The notes beneath the pieces are model-generated. The model saw nothing but the letters and a program-made list of their open reading frames with translations, was not told the origin of the DNA and did no database searches. The translations under genes were made by a program, and so were the position numbers. Positions 8,978 to 17,197 of a DNA stretch of 64,000 nucleotides are shown one piece after another. Within the stretch, counting starts at the first letter, position 1; every line of letters begins with the position of its first letter. Source of the stretch: AWTP1-13 sp963797005 (GTDB lineage Bacteria; Pseudomonadota; Alphaproteobacteria; Rhizobiales; Hyphomicrobiaceae); the NCBI GenBank assembly GCA_963797005.1, contig CAWCOF010000018.1:62001-126000 (forward strand). The letters run 5' to 3'.

Positions 8978-10204
8978 TTAAGGATTTGATGCTCTAGTGG
9001 AGTGCCTGCGCGACCCGCGAGCGGCATTAATCATGCCGCTGCCGGCATGCCGCAGGATCGTCAAGGCCAATGCCTGCGCACGCGGCACGAGACTGTCGAC
9101 CTCGAGATACTCCTCGGGCGTGTGTGCGTTGCCGCCCACGGGGCCGACCGCGCACAACGTCGGGCAGCCCACGCCGGCCGTAAAGCCGGAATCGGCGCAG
9201 CCGCCGGAGAACTCGCCGCTCACTTTGAGGCCGGCGTCGCCCGCGGCGGCCTGATAGACGGCGAACAGCTCCTCCGCCTGCGGCGTCGTCGTCAGCGGCA
9301 GGAACTCACCCCTGATCTCGAGCGTGGCCTTGGTTCCGGGCACGGTCGCGCGATCGACGATCTCCTGGAGCGCGGCGAGCGCCCAGGCACGATCCGCAGG
9401 CGCAACGTAGCGCAGGTCGATCAGGCCCTCCGCCTCGGGCGCAGTGGTGTTGACGGACTGGCCGCCCTTGACGACGCCGACGTTGACGGTGATGCCGCGT
9501 TTCAGGTCGGTCAAGGCATGCATGGCGACGATCTTATGGGCGAGCTCGCCGATGGCGCTGATGCCCTTCTCGAAGTTGCCGCCCGAATGAGCCGCCTTGC
9601 CGAGCACCTCGAAGCGCATGAACACGCCGCCCTTGCGTCCGGTGACGATGTTGCCGGTCGGGCGGCCGGGCTCCGAGTTCAGGACGCAGCGGGCATGCCG
9701 CGCCACGCGCTCGATGACGGGTCGCGAGGAGGGCGAGGCGATCTCCTCGTCCGCCGTGACGAGGCCTGCGAGCGGGGCCGGAGCGCCGCCGAAGCGCTTG
9801 AAGGCCGCGAGCACGAAGGCGTTGAGGACGAGACCGCCTTTCATGTCGACGACGCCGGGCCCGTAGGCGCGGCCGTCCTCGATGCGGAACGGCCGCCGCT
9901 CCACTTCGCCCTTGGGGAACACCGTATCGCGGTGTCCCATCAGCACGATCGGCTTCTCGTTGGCGCGCGTCTCGTCGAGCTTGACGTGGATCGCCGGCGC
10001 GAACGTCTCGTGCGGCTCGCGCTCGACGACGAGCCCCTCCTCGGTGAAGAAGCGGATGAGCCGCTCGCCGACGGCCTCCACGCCGGCGCGGTCGTAGCTG
10101 CCGCTCTCGGTGTTCACGAGATCGCGCAGGAGCGCGAGCATCGCGTCCTTCTGGGTGGCGAGCCAATTGGTGATGGCAGCTTCCTGCGGCGCTGGCTTGG
10201 TCAT
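8978..10204 (-). CDS. M20 family metallopeptidase (carboxypeptidase G2-like)
   Basis: A 408-residue dinuclear zinc peptidase of the M20/CPG2 group, which removes C-terminal glutamate or similar residues from small substrates. Metal and catalytic motifs are visible: GHRDTVFPKGE (His and Asp), GPGVVDMKGGL (bridging Asp), TADEEIASPSSR (catalytic Glu pair) and a dimerisation domain with AHSGGNFEKGISAI. The C-terminal GPVGGNAHTPEEYLEVDSL supplies the last His. I start at the ATG at 10204 (MTKPAPQEAAITNW); the frame runs further up, but that part has no protein character. No signal peptide is seen, so a cytoplasmic location is likely. The divergent TA pair begins 72 bases away. Confidence 0.92.
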   Translation of the reverse strand: MTKPAPQEAAITNWLATQKDAMLALLRDLVNTESGSYDRAGVEAVGERLIRFFTEEGLVVEREPHETFAPAIHVKLDETRANEKPIVLMGHRDTVFPKGEVERRPFRIEDGRAYGPGVVDMKGGLVLNAFVLAAFKRFGGAPAPLAGLVTADEEIASPSSRPVIERVARHARCVLNSEPGRPTGNIVTGRKGGVFMRFEVLGKAAHSGGNFEKGISAIGELAHKIVAMHALTDLKRGITVNVGVVKGGQSVNTTAPEAEGLIDLRYVAPADRAWALAALQEIVDRATVPGTKATLEIRGEFLPLTTTPQAEELFAVYQAAAGDAGLKVSGEFSGGCADSGFTAGVGCPTLCAVGPVGGNAHTPEEYLEVDSLVPRAQALALTILRHAGSGMINAARGSRRHSTRASNP

Positions 10205-10223
10205 GGCTTTCCTGGCGATGAAT

Positions 10224-10244
10224 GCCACCAAGGCCGTTGGTGGC
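10224..10244. promoter_or_regulatory. Inverted repeat upstream of the ParE-type TA pair, possible autoregulatory operator
   Basis: GCCACCAA (10224-10231) is perfectly complementary to TTGGTGGC (10237-10244), with a 5-base spacer. It lies in the short gap between the divergent M20 peptidase and the antitoxin start at 10277. A TATCCT box, which could serve as a -10 element, is found about 10 bases before that start. Type II TA operons are normally repressed by the antitoxin or the complex binding such palindromes; assignment here is by position only. Confidence 0.4.
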
Positions 10245-10276
10245 AGGTGCGGCTCCCGATGTGCTATCCTACGGCC

Positions 10277-10519
10277 ATGACAAAGACACAAGCGCGAATT
10301 GTGGAGCTGGTCGCGCAGCTGTCGCCCGAGGAGCGCCGCGAGCTCATCGAGCACATGCAGCAGGCCGGGCTTCTCGACGACACCTACTATGGCCGTTTGT
10401 CAGTCGACCAGCGCGCTCAACTCGACGAAGGCATCGCGCAAGCCGACCGCGGCGAGGTCGTCGACGGCGGCGAGGCATTCGAGAGGCTTGCGAAGCGCTT
10501 CAATTTCAAGCGGACATGA
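10277..10519 (+). CDS. Antitoxin of a ParE-type TA pair (addiction-module component family)
   Basis: An 80-residue small protein upstream of a ParE/RelE-type toxin. The sequence opens MTKTQARIVELVAQLSPEE and is rich in Arg, Glu and Gln. It ends AFERLAKRFNFKRT, the amphipathic C-terminal segment that such antitoxins use to wrap the toxin. It resembles the addiction-module antidote type in which a helical N-terminus (SPEERRELIEHM) precedes the toxin-binding tail. The ATG at 10277 was chosen because the open frame upstream runs into the M20 promoter region. Its TGA overlaps the toxin ATG (ATGA), so the two are translationally coupled. Confidence 0.82.
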   Translation: MTKTQARIVELVAQLSPEERRELIEHMQQAGLLDDTYYGRLSVDQRAQLDEGIAQADRGEVVDGGEAFERLAKRFNFKRT

Positions 10520-10821
10520 GGATCGTTCTCTCCGCTCGCGTCGAAGCGGACATCGCCGGGCAGCTCGAATACGGCATACGTCATTTCGGGCGTGACGTGG
10601 CCGAGCGCACTTTTGCTCGCGTCGAAACCTTCATATTCGAACGCCTTGCGGCACAGCCGTCCGCCGGAAAGTACATTGAAGAGCGAGGGATCTACGAGGC
10701 GTGGATCGTCAAGACACCGTTCGTCATCTTCTACCGAGTAGACGCGGAATCCGATACGATCACCATTCTAGCCCTCTTCCATCACGCACAAGATCGCGCT
10801 GCGTTCGACCCGCAGGATTGA
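10516..10821 (+). CDS. ParE/RelE superfamily toxin
   Basis: A 101-residue toxin of the ParE/RelE fold. The start MRIVLSARVEADIAGQLEYG shows the characteristic two-helix hairpin after the first strand. AWIVKTPFVIFYRVDAESDTITILALFHHAQDR is the usual C-terminal beta sheet ending in a His-Ala-Gln/Arg tail. ParE members poison DNA gyrase and RelE members cut mRNA on the ribosome; the sequence alone does not settle which applies. It overlaps the antitoxin by 4 bases. The stop lies 15 bases from the convergent stop of the TPP-enzyme beta gene, with no visible terminator between. Confidence 0.88.
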   Translation: MRIVLSARVEADIAGQLEYGIRHFGRDVAERTFARVETFIFERLAAQPSAGKYIEERGIYEAWIVKTPFVIFYRVDAESDTITILALFHHAQDRAAFDPQD

Positions 10822-10836
10822 TGTCTGCCCGTGCCT

Positions 10837-11448
10837 TCACGCTTTCTCGAGGCCCAAGGCCGCGCGGAAGCGATGGCCGATGGTGGTGCCGTCTTTCTCC
10901 GGCAGCTGCCAGGGCTCGTCGGTGACGGCGATCTTGGCGACCGCCAGCACGGGGCCCGGCGCCTTGAACAGGAAATCGGCCAGCGCAGCGGCGGCGCCCT
11001 GCTCGGTGACCGTTCGCGCCTCCCTGAGCCCGAAGCCCTTGGCGGTGGCGGCGATGTCCATGCGGTTGGCGGTGAGCCCGCGCTGGCGCCCGGTCTCGGC
11101 GAAGCTCTCGTTGTCGAGCACGAGGATGGCGAGGTTCTCCGGGGCCTGATCGCCGACCACGGCCAACGCGCCGATGCCCATCATGATCTCGCCGTCGCCG
11201 GTGATGCACACGACGCGCCGCTTGGGCTGCGCCAGAGCAATGCCGAGCGCCGTCGGCACGGCGAGCCCCATGCCGCCCCACGAGTAGAGGTATTCGGCCG
11301 AGTTGCCGGCGGCGAAGATGTCCCAGGTCGGGCTGCCGAGGCCGGGCACGATCAGCGCGTTGCCGCGGTGCGCCAGCAGGTCGGCGACGAACGGCCGGCG
11401 ACTGATCTTGTTCGAGGTCTTGTTCGAGGCCCCAGGTTGCGCGCTCAT
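10837..11448 (-). CDS. TPP-dependent decarboxylase beta subunit (sulfopyruvate/phosphonopyruvate decarboxylase-like)
   Basis: A 203-residue protein corresponding to the TPP-binding C-terminal half of a 2-oxo acid decarboxylase. SWGGMGLAVPTALGIALA begins the pyrophosphate domain, and the TPP motif GDGEIMMGIGAL runs to LDNESFAETG (the GDG-x(25-30)-N signature). Split alpha/beta enzymes of this kind include sulfopyruvate decarboxylase (ComDE) and phosphonopyruvate decarboxylase-like proteins. No coenzyme M or phosphonate gene is nearby, so the substrate is open. The ATG at 11448 overlaps the stop of the alpha gene by 4 bases, giving coupled translation and a likely heteromer. Confidence 0.85.
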   Translation of the reverse strand: MSAQPGASNKTSNKISRRPFVADLLAHRGNALIVPGLGSPTWDIFAAGNSAEYLYSWGGMGLAVPTALGIALAQPKRRVVCITGDGEIMMGIGALAVVGDQAPENLAILVLDNESFAETGRQRGLTANRMDIAATAKGFGLREARTVTEQGAAAALADFLFKAPGPVLAVAKIAVTDEPWQLPEKDGTTIGHRFRAALGLEKA

Positions 11449-11972
11449 TGCTGACCGAACCCCTTGGCGCCGATGACGCGCTGGCTGACCAGCACGGCGG
11501 CGCTCACACGGCTGTTGAAGGCAAGATCGGCGGCGGCCGCGAACGTCTCCCCGACCTCGCCCGGCTTGTCGACGGGGAAGCACTTGACGCCGATGGCTTC
11601 GAGCGCGGGCTTCGCCGCCTGGCCCATCGGCACCTGCCACGGGTTGAACTCGCCCCACTGGCCGCGCATGGTCACCAGCATCAGGCAGGGCGCGCGGAAG
11701 GCGGCCGGCAGTCCCAGCGCGTTGATGCAGTTGCCGACGCCGGAGGACTGCATGGCGATCATCGGGCGCCCGCCGCCGAGCCAGCAGCCGGTGGCGATGC
11801 CGATGCCCTCCTCCTCCGTGGTGAGAGTGACGAGGCGCAGGGCTTTGTCCGCCTCGATCGCGTTGAGAAGCTGGGTGAGGCCGCCGTCGGGGATGGTGCA
11901 GACGGTATCGATGCGCCGCGCCTTCATTTCGCGGAACACATCGGCCGACCAGTCGTGGGGTTTGGTGCTCAT
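11445..11972 (-). CDS. TPP-dependent decarboxylase alpha subunit (sulfopyruvate/phosphonopyruvate decarboxylase-like)
   Basis: A 175-residue protein matching the N-terminal (pyrimidine-binding) TPP domain of split decarboxylases. TVCTIPDGGLTQLLNAIEAD is followed by LTTEEEGIGIATGCWLGG, where the catalytic Glu that activates TPP lies in TTEEEG. QSSGVGNCINALG and MLVTMRGQWGEFNPWQVPMG complete the domain. It needs the adjacent beta subunit to form an active site. The start ATG at 11972 overlaps the stop of the upstream toxin gene by 4 bases and its own stop overlaps the beta ATG. It is therefore the third gene of a tightly overlapping chain. Confidence 0.86.
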   Translation of the reverse strand: MSTKPHDWSADVFREMKARRIDTVCTIPDGGLTQLLNAIEADKALRLVTLTTEEEGIGIATGCWLGGGRPMIAMQSSGVGNCINALGLPAAFRAPCLMLVTMRGQWGEFNPWQVPMGQAAKPALEAIGVKCFPVDKPGEVGETFAAAADLAFNSRVSAAVLVSQRVIGAKGFGQQ

Positions 11973-12307
11973 GCTGCCTGGTAGGGCTCCTGTACCAGTT
12001 CCTCGAAGCTGCCAGGTACGTTCTCAAGCAGGCGTCTGCCATGCACGACCCGCATGATGTAAATGCAGCTGTCCTCGACGCGGTACATCAGTCGATACTC
12101 GTAGACGAAAGTCTCGCGTCTCTTGGGATCCTGAAATTCGGGAATCACACGCGCCGAGAAGGGGAAATCAGCATACTTCAAAGCCGCGGCCCGTATCTTC
12201 GTAACAACCGACGTTGCGACTGCCGGAGAGGCGACCCTCTCCAAGTATTGGCCAATTTCATCAATGTCGGCTTCCGCCGCCGGCGTCCAAACTATTTGGT
12301 GAGCCAT
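11969..12307 (-). CDS. ParE/RelE superfamily toxin (second TA pair)
   Basis: A 112-residue ParE/RelE-like toxin. MAHQIVWTPAAEADIDEIGQYLE gives the helical hairpin, and FVYEYRLMYRVEDSCIYIMRVVHGRRL supplies the C-terminal strands with the basic cluster used by ParE/RelE enzymes. It follows its antitoxin with a 16-base overlap and its stop overlaps the TPP alpha start by 4 bases. Toxin and metabolic gene are thus likely translated from one mRNA. The molecular target (gyrase or ribosome-bound mRNA) is not decided by sequence. Confidence 0.88.
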   Translation of the reverse strand: MAHQIVWTPAAEADIDEIGQYLERVASPAVATSVVTKIRAAALKYADFPFSARVIPEFQDPKRRETFVYEYRLMYRVEDSCIYIMRVVHGRRLLENVPGSFEELVQEPYQAA

Positions 12308-12522
12308 TTCGCGAACCGGCGGTCGAATTCTTCCTGCGTGAGGCCCTCTCCGCGGCCTATTTGCGCCTCGGCCTCGAGCACCTTAGCCACGACATCGAGG
12401 TGATACTGGATGTCCTCCAGCGTCACGTTGTCGGGCAGGCGGTCGAGGAGCGCGCGCACCTCGTCCTTGGCAGAGAGCTTGGCGTTGACTTTGGTACCGG
12501 CATCGGCGGCTTCGGTCGTCAT
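12292..12522 (-). CDS. Antitoxin of the second ParE/RelE-type TA pair
   Basis: A 76-residue protein starting MTTEAADAGTKVNAKLSAKDE and ending EEFDRRFAKWLTK, an acidic, helical protein with an aromatic/basic tail typical of toxin-neutralising antitoxins. The DEVRALLDRLPDNVTLEDIQYHLDVV segment is the usual recognisable core of this antitoxin group. I start at the ATG at 12522, preceded by GGAG about 6 bases upstream; the frame continues 12 codons further without support. It follows leuB by 40 bases on the same strand and overlaps the toxin by 16 bases. Confidence 0.82.
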   Translation of the reverse strand: MTTEAADAGTKVNAKLSAKDEVRALLDRLPDNVTLEDIQYHLDVVAKVLEAEAQIGRGEGLTQEEFDRRFAKWLTK

Positions 12523-12562
12523 TGGCAACTCCGGGCAAAGTTCTGCTCGGCCCATCATAGGC

Positions 12563-13675
12563 TCAGGCAGCGAGCTTCTCCATCTCCTCGACGATCGCCT
12601 TGCCCATCTCCGCCGTGCCGGCCTTGCGCATGTTGGGCTGCATGATGTCGGCGGTGCGGAAGCCGCGAGCGAGCGCGCCGGAGATCGCCTTGTCGATCAG
12701 GTCGGCCTCCTTGGCGAGACCGTAGGAGTAGCGCAGCGCCATGCCGTAGCTGGAGATCGCCGCGATCGGGTTGGCGACGCCCTTGCCGGCGATATCGGGG
12801 GCGGAGCCGTGCACCGGCTCGTAGAGCGACTTTCGCTTGCCGGTCTTGGCGTCGGGGGCGCCGAGCGAGGCCGACGGCAACATGCCGATTGAACCGGTCA
12901 ACATCGCAGCCTCGTCGGACAGCATGTCGCCGAACAGGTTGTCGCAGACGATGACGTCGAACTGCTTGGGGTTGCGCACGAGCTGCATGGCGCAGGCGTC
13001 GGCGAGGATGTGGTGCAGCTCGACGTCCTTGGCCTCGCGCGCATGCAATGCGGTGACGACCTCGTTCCATAGCACACCCGTCTTCATGACGTTGCGCTTC
13101 TCGGCCGAGTGGACCTTGTTCTTGCGCTTGCGGGCGAGATCGAAGGCGACGCGGGCGATGCGCTCGATCTCGCGCGTGGTGTAGACGGTGGTGTCGACGC
13201 CACGCTTCTGGCCGTCCTCCAAGGTCACGATCTCCTTGGGCTCGCCGAAGTAGGTGCCGCCGGTGAGCTCGCGCAGGATCAGGATATCGAGCCCCTCGAT
13301 GTACTCGCGCTTGAGGGTGGAGGCCTCGGCCAGCGCCGGGTAGCAGATGGCGGGGCGCAGGTTGGCGAACAGATCGAGGTCCTTGCGCAGCTTCAGCAGG
13401 CCTGCCTCGGGCCGGATGTCGTAGGCCACCTTGTCCCACTTGGGCCCGCCGACCGCGCCGAACACGACGGCATCCGCCTTATTGGCCAGGGCGAGCGCTT
13501 CGCTGGTGAGCGGCACGCCGTGCTTGTCGATCGAGGCGCCGCCGACGAGCGCGGTGGAGGTCTCGAACTGGACCTTGCCCTTCTTGTTGAAGAAGGCGAC
13601 CAGGCGCTCGACCTCGGCCATCACCTCCGGGCCGATGCCGTCACCGGGCAGGAGCAGGAGCGAGTGCGTGGTCAT
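12563..13675 (-). CDS. leuB: 3-isopropylmalate dehydrogenase
   Basis: LeuB oxidatively decarboxylates 3-isopropylmalate with NAD and Mg2+ in leucine synthesis. The 370-residue protein carries LLPGDGIGPEVMAEV at the N-terminus, GAVGGPKWD, RPAICYPALA, and the RELTGGTYFGEP loop that distinguishes it from isocitrate dehydrogenase. The substrate/metal motif CDNLFGDMLSDEAAMLTGS and PVHGSAPDIAGKG are also clear. Start at the ATG at 13675 gives the standard N-terminus. The antitoxin, toxin and two TPP-enzyme genes follow on the same strand, beginning 40 bases after the leuB stop. leuA, leuC and leuD are not in the window. Confidence 0.96.
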   Translation of the reverse strand: MTTHSLLLLPGDGIGPEVMAEVERLVAFFNKKGKVQFETSTALVGGASIDKHGVPLTSEALALANKADAVVFGAVGGPKWDKVAYDIRPEAGLLKLRKDLDLFANLRPAICYPALAEASTLKREYIEGLDILILRELTGGTYFGEPKEIVTLEDGQKRGVDTTVYTTREIERIARVAFDLARKRKNKVHSAEKRNVMKTGVLWNEVVTALHAREAKDVELHHILADACAMQLVRNPKQFDVIVCDNLFGDMLSDEAAMLTGSIGMLPSASLGAPDAKTGKRKSLYEPVHGSAPDIAGKGVANPIAAISSYGMALRYSYGLAKEADLIDKAISGALARGFRTADIMQPNMRKAGTAEMGKAIVEEMEKLAA

Positions 13676-13762
13676 CGGCGTTTCCCCAAGAGATGCTGTT
13701 GTCGGAGACGGATTGCTAGCTTGAGCACCACGGAGACGCAAGCGCACGGCGGGCGCCGCTGC

Positions 13763-13889
13763 ACCCCCTCTCCCCGTCCTTCACGGGGAGAGGGTCGGGG
13801 TGAGGGGCAGATGCTGGCTCACGTCGGCGTGTGTGTCTGCCCCTCACCCTAGCCCTCTCCCCATGCTGGAAGCGGCATGGGGAGAGGGA
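13763..13889. repeat. Palindromic repeat island upstream of leuB
   Basis: Two hairpins, CCCTCTCCCCGTCC...GGGGAGAGGG (13766-13794) and CCCTCTCCCCATGC...GCATGGGGAGAGGG (13853-13889), are themselves arranged so that GGGTGAGGGGCAG (13800 region) is complementary to CTGCCCCTCACCC (13838 region). This type of nested REP-like island is widespread in proteobacterial intergenic DNA. It separates leuB from the DUF4337 gene, both on the minus strand, and could end the upstream transcript. Confidence 0.8.
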
Positions 13890-13893
13890 ACCG

Positions 13894-14487
13894 CTATCCC
13901 AAGAACGGCAGCTTCACGGCCAGCGTGAAGCCGTTGAGCATGAGCAGCACGCCAATGGCGCCCAAGCCCCCGCTCAGACCCAGCAGCGGCATGCTGCCGA
14001 TGATGAGGTGCACGGAGGCCAGCACGATGGCGATCTGCAGCAGCGCCTGGCTCCAGTCGAAGTAGGGGTCCTTGCGCAGCGCGATGTCGCGCTCGCGCTC
14101 CAGCGCCTTGGCCTTCGCGAACAGCTCGTCGAGCCCCTCCTGCTTCCCCGGCTCGGAGGTGAGGTGCTGAACCGTGGTGCGGTACTCGGTGATCTTGTTG
14201 GTGATGGCCTCGCGTGCCGGCGCGGGCATGTCGGGCCCGGAGAGCAGCCGAAGCTCGAGCTCGTCGGTGGCAAGCCGGATCGACTGGCGGCGGATATTCT
14301 TGGCCTGGAAGAAGGCCCAGGTGTCGGCCGCCTCGATGTGGGCCCGGGTCGCATCCTTGGTGGCGTTGCCGCCGCCCACCCCGCAGATCGCGAGCAGCAC
14401 GGCCAGGATGCCGATATAGACGCCGATCCACTTGTTGCGCGTCTCGCTATCCGAGCCCAAGCGCTCGATCACCTCTTCCATTGCCAT
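13894..14487 (-). CDS. DUF4337 family membrane protein
   Basis: A 197-residue protein of the DUF4337 family, function unknown. One membrane helix follows the N-terminus (WIGVYIGILAVLLAICGVGG), two more lie at the C-terminal end (LLQIAIVLASVHLIIGSMPLL and GLGAIGVLLMLNGFTLAV). A soluble coiled region between them contains the family's AHIEAADTWAFFQAKNIR signature. The ATG at 14487 follows AAGGGGG at a plausible distance; an internal ATG two codons later is also possible. It is bordered by the repeat island and diverges from gpmI. Confidence 0.85.
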   Translation of the reverse strand: MAMEEVIERLGSDSETRNKWIGVYIGILAVLLAICGVGGGNATKDATRAHIEAADTWAFFQAKNIRRQSIRLATDELELRLLSGPDMPAPAREAITNKITEYRTTVQHLTSEPGKQEGLDELFAKAKALERERDIALRKDPYFDWSQALLQIAIVLASVHLIIGSMPLLGLSGGLGAIGVLLMLNGFTLAVKLPFLG

Positions 14488-14669
14488 TTGCCCATTCCCC
14501 CTTAGACAATTGACCACGCACGCGCTTGCTGCCCGGCGCCGGGGCGCCGCCGATTGACGCTGGGGCTGCAATCGCGCAGAAGAACCCCCAATTTACAACA
14601 TCTGACGTGTCATGAGCGCAGGCTGCTTCGCGTCTGCAGCGCGACGTGGTGAAGCACGAAGGAGCCCAG

Positions 14670-16211
14670 ATGCAGCAACGCCGCCCGGTGATGCTGGTGA
14701 TATTGGACGGTTGGGGCTGGCGCGAGGAGGCCGCCGACAATGCCGTGCGCCAGGCCAGCACGCCCGCCTTCGACCGCCTGTGGGCGACCTGCCCGCATGC
14801 TTTCCTGCACACCTCGGGCAAGGACGTCGGGCTGCCGGATGGCCAGATGGGCAACTCCGAGGTCGGGCACCTCAACATCGGCGCGGGCCGCCTGGTCGTG
14901 CAGGATCTGCCGCGCATCAGCCAGGCGATTGCAAAGGGCGAGATCGAGCGGGCGGCGGCGTTGCGCGGCCTGATCGCGCGCCTCAAGGAAACGGGCGGCA
15001 CCTGCCACCTGATGGGTCTCGTGTCGCCGGGCGGGGTGCACTCTCACCAGGACCATGCCGCGGCGCTGGCCAAGATCCTGGCCGCCGCCGGTGTGCCGAC
15101 GGTCGTGCACGCTTTCACGGACGGGCGCGACACGCCGCCCAGGTCGGCGGGCGAGTATCTCGAGAAGCTGCGTGCGGCATTGCCGGACTCGGTTCCTATC
15201 GCCACGGTCTGTGGCCGCTACTACGCCATGGACCGCGACAATCGCTGGGAGCGGGTGGTCAAGGCCTACGATGCCCTGGTGGATGCGTCGGGCGCGCGCT
15301 TCCCGGACGCTGGCGCGGTGGTCGCCGACGCCTATGCCCATGACGTGAGCGACGAGTTCATTCTCCCCGCTGTCGTCGGCGGCTACGGCGGCATGCGCGA
15401 CGGCGACGGCGTGCTGTCGTTCAACTTCCGCGCCGATCGCGTGCGCGAGATCCTCGGCGCCCTGCTCGATCCCGCGTTCTCGGGCTTCGAGCGCCGGCGC
15501 CGCGTGAGCTTCGCAGCCGCTGCCGGCATGACCGAATACAGCGACAAGCTCAACGCGTTCCTCGCCACGATCTTTCCGGCGCAGAGCATGGCCAATGTGC
15601 TGGGCGAGGTCGTCGCCAAGGCGGGCCGGACGCAGCTGCGCATCGCCGAGACCGAGAAGTATCCGCACGTCACCTATTTCCTCAATGGCGGGCGCGAGGA
15701 GCCCTACGCGGGCGAGGACCGCATCATGGTGCCGTCGCCGAAGGTGGCGACTTACGACCTGCAGCCGGAGATGTCGGCGCCGGAGGTGACGGAGAAGGCA
15801 GTGGCCGCCATCGGCTCGGGCAAATACGACCTGATCGTGCTCAACTACGCCAACCCCGACATGGTCGGGCATAGCGGGTTGCTCGCGGCGGCGATCAAGG
15901 CGGTCGAGACGGTCGATACGGGGCTTGGGCGGCTCGCCGAGGCGATAGGCAAGGCCGGCGGCGCACTTCTCGTCACCGCCGACCACGGCAATTGCGAGAT
16001 GATGCGCGATCCCAAGACCGGCGGCCCGCATACCGCCCACACCACCAATCCCGTGCCGGTGCTGGTCGTGGGTGCAGGCGAAGCTGCGCTCGCCAACGGG
16101 CGCCTCGCCGACATCGCGCCGACGCTGCTCCAATTGATGGGCCTGCCGCAGCCGGCGGAGATGACCGGTGTGTCGCTGCTGCGCGGGGCGCGAGACAGCG
16201 CCAAGAGCTGA
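14670..16211 (+). CDS. gpmI: 2,3-bisphosphoglycerate-independent phosphoglycerate mutase
   Basis: GpmI interconverts 3- and 2-phosphoglycerate in glycolysis and gluconeogenesis using two Mn2+ ions. The 513-residue protein shows the metal Asp in MLVILDGWGW, the phosphoserine nucleophile region GQMGNSEVGHLNIGAG near residue 60, and HSHQDHA. FTDGRDTPPRS and the C-terminal VTADHGNCEMM metal ligands complete the alkaline-phosphatase-like domain. The ATG at 14670 has AAGGAG 6 bases upstream; the frame opens 8 codons earlier with no better signal. It stands alone and converges on a secreted hydrolase gene. Confidence 0.96.
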   Translation: MQQRRPVMLVILDGWGWREEAADNAVRQASTPAFDRLWATCPHAFLHTSGKDVGLPDGQMGNSEVGHLNIGAGRLVVQDLPRISQAIAKGEIERAAALRGLIARLKETGGTCHLMGLVSPGGVHSHQDHAAALAKILAAAGVPTVVHAFTDGRDTPPRSAGEYLEKLRAALPDSVPIATVCGRYYAMDRDNRWERVVKAYDALVDASGARFPDAGAVVADAYAHDVSDEFILPAVVGGYGGMRDGDGVLSFNFRADRVREILGALLDPAFSGFERRRRVSFAAAAGMTEYSDKLNAFLATIFPAQSMANVLGEVVAKAGRTQLRIAETEKYPHVTYFLNGGREEPYAGEDRIMVPSPKVATYDLQPEMSAPEVTEKAVAAIGSGKYDLIVLNYANPDMVGHSGLLAAAIKAVETVDTGLGRLAEAIGKAGGALLVTADHGNCEMMRDPKTGGPHTAHTTNPVPVLVVGAGEAALANGRLADIAPTLLQLMGLPQPAEMTGVSLLRGARDSAKS

Positions 16212-16261
16212 TGGGCAAGCGGTCCGGCTGTGCGCCGCAATCTTCCATTGTCGGGGTTCCG

Positions 16262-17170
16262 CTATTCGCGCGCCCCAGATCCCAGATGGCGCGCGAAAAA
16301 GCGCAGGGAGCGGTCGATGGCGTCTTCGCGGGCGTCCGCGTTGGCTTCGATCCGCTGGCGCTTGCGGGTGGGCGTGTCGAAGCTATGCGTGGCGCCGGGG
16401 TAGAGCTCGAGCTCGACGGCGCCGCCGTGGTCCCGGCTTTCCTGCACGAGGTCGGCGCAGCGCTCGTGGGAGACCTCCTCGTCGTCCGTGCCGTGCAAGA
16501 CCAGCACCGGCGCGTAGGGGCGGAACGGGGCATCGTCGAAGCGGCCCTTGAGGCCGCAGGCGGGATAGAACGCAAGCCCGGCGTGGAAGCCGGTCAGCGG
16601 CGTCGGCGAGGTGATGCCGGGCGCCTCGACGTGCATGGCGGAGATCGCCGCGCTGCCGCCGTTCGACCAGCCCTGCAGGCCGATGCGGTCCGGGATCACG
16701 TCGGGCCGCGCGCGCAGATAGGCAAGCGCACCGTAGGCGTCGAGCGGCCGGATCGTCACCTCGTTGAGCGCCTTGGGCCGGCGACCGTAGCTATGGCGCG
16801 GAAAGCCCGCCGGATAGCCGCGCGGACCGAAGCCGTCGACGAGAACGGCGATGTAGCCAGCCTTGGCCCATAGGCGGCCCCACGCCTTGTGGCGCTTGGA
16901 CAGTGTGGCCGCATTGTAGACGCCATGGGCGCGGCTCGAGTAGGCACCGGCGCGGCCGTGCATCATCACCACGCCCGGCACTCGCGCCGCCGGCATCGGC
17001 GTGGGCTCGTAGAGATAACCGACGAGCGTGGTGTGGCCATCGGCGCTCAGGAAGGTGACGCGCTCGGGCACCGGACCTTCATCCTCGGCTTCAACCGAGT
17101 TCGTGCCAACCATCACCACCACAAGGAACGCGCGTGCGAGCATGACTGCGGCGGCGCGAATGATCCGCAT
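16262..17170 (-). CDS. Secreted dienelactone hydrolase-family protein
   Basis: A 302-residue alpha/beta hydrolase of the dienelactone hydrolase family. The first 28 residues (MRIIRAAAVMLARAFLVVVM then SVEA) form a Sec signal peptide. The nucleophile elbow is GLQGWSNGGSAA with Ser in GWSNGG, the acid lies in LVLHGTDDEEV, and the His in PGATHSFDTP. The oxyanion region is VVMMHGRAGAY. The substrate is unknown; family members cleave lactones or small esters. It lies 27 bases downstream of dapB on the same strand and probably shares its transcript. Confidence 0.88.
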   Translation of the reverse strand: MRIIRAAAVMLARAFLVVVMVGTNSVEAEDEGPVPERVTFLSADGHTTLVGYLYEPTPMPAARVPGVVMMHGRAGAYSSRAHGVYNAATLSKRHKAWGRLWAKAGYIAVLVDGFGPRGYPAGFPRHSYGRRPKALNEVTIRPLDAYGALAYLRARPDVIPDRIGLQGWSNGGSAAISAMHVEAPGITSPTPLTGFHAGLAFYPACGLKGRFDDAPFRPYAPVLVLHGTDDEEVSHERCADLVQESRDHGGAVELELYPGATHSFDTPTRKRQRIEANADAREDAIDRSLRFFARHLGSGARE

Positions 17171-17197
17171 TGCACGTTCCTCACATCGGCCTGCTCG

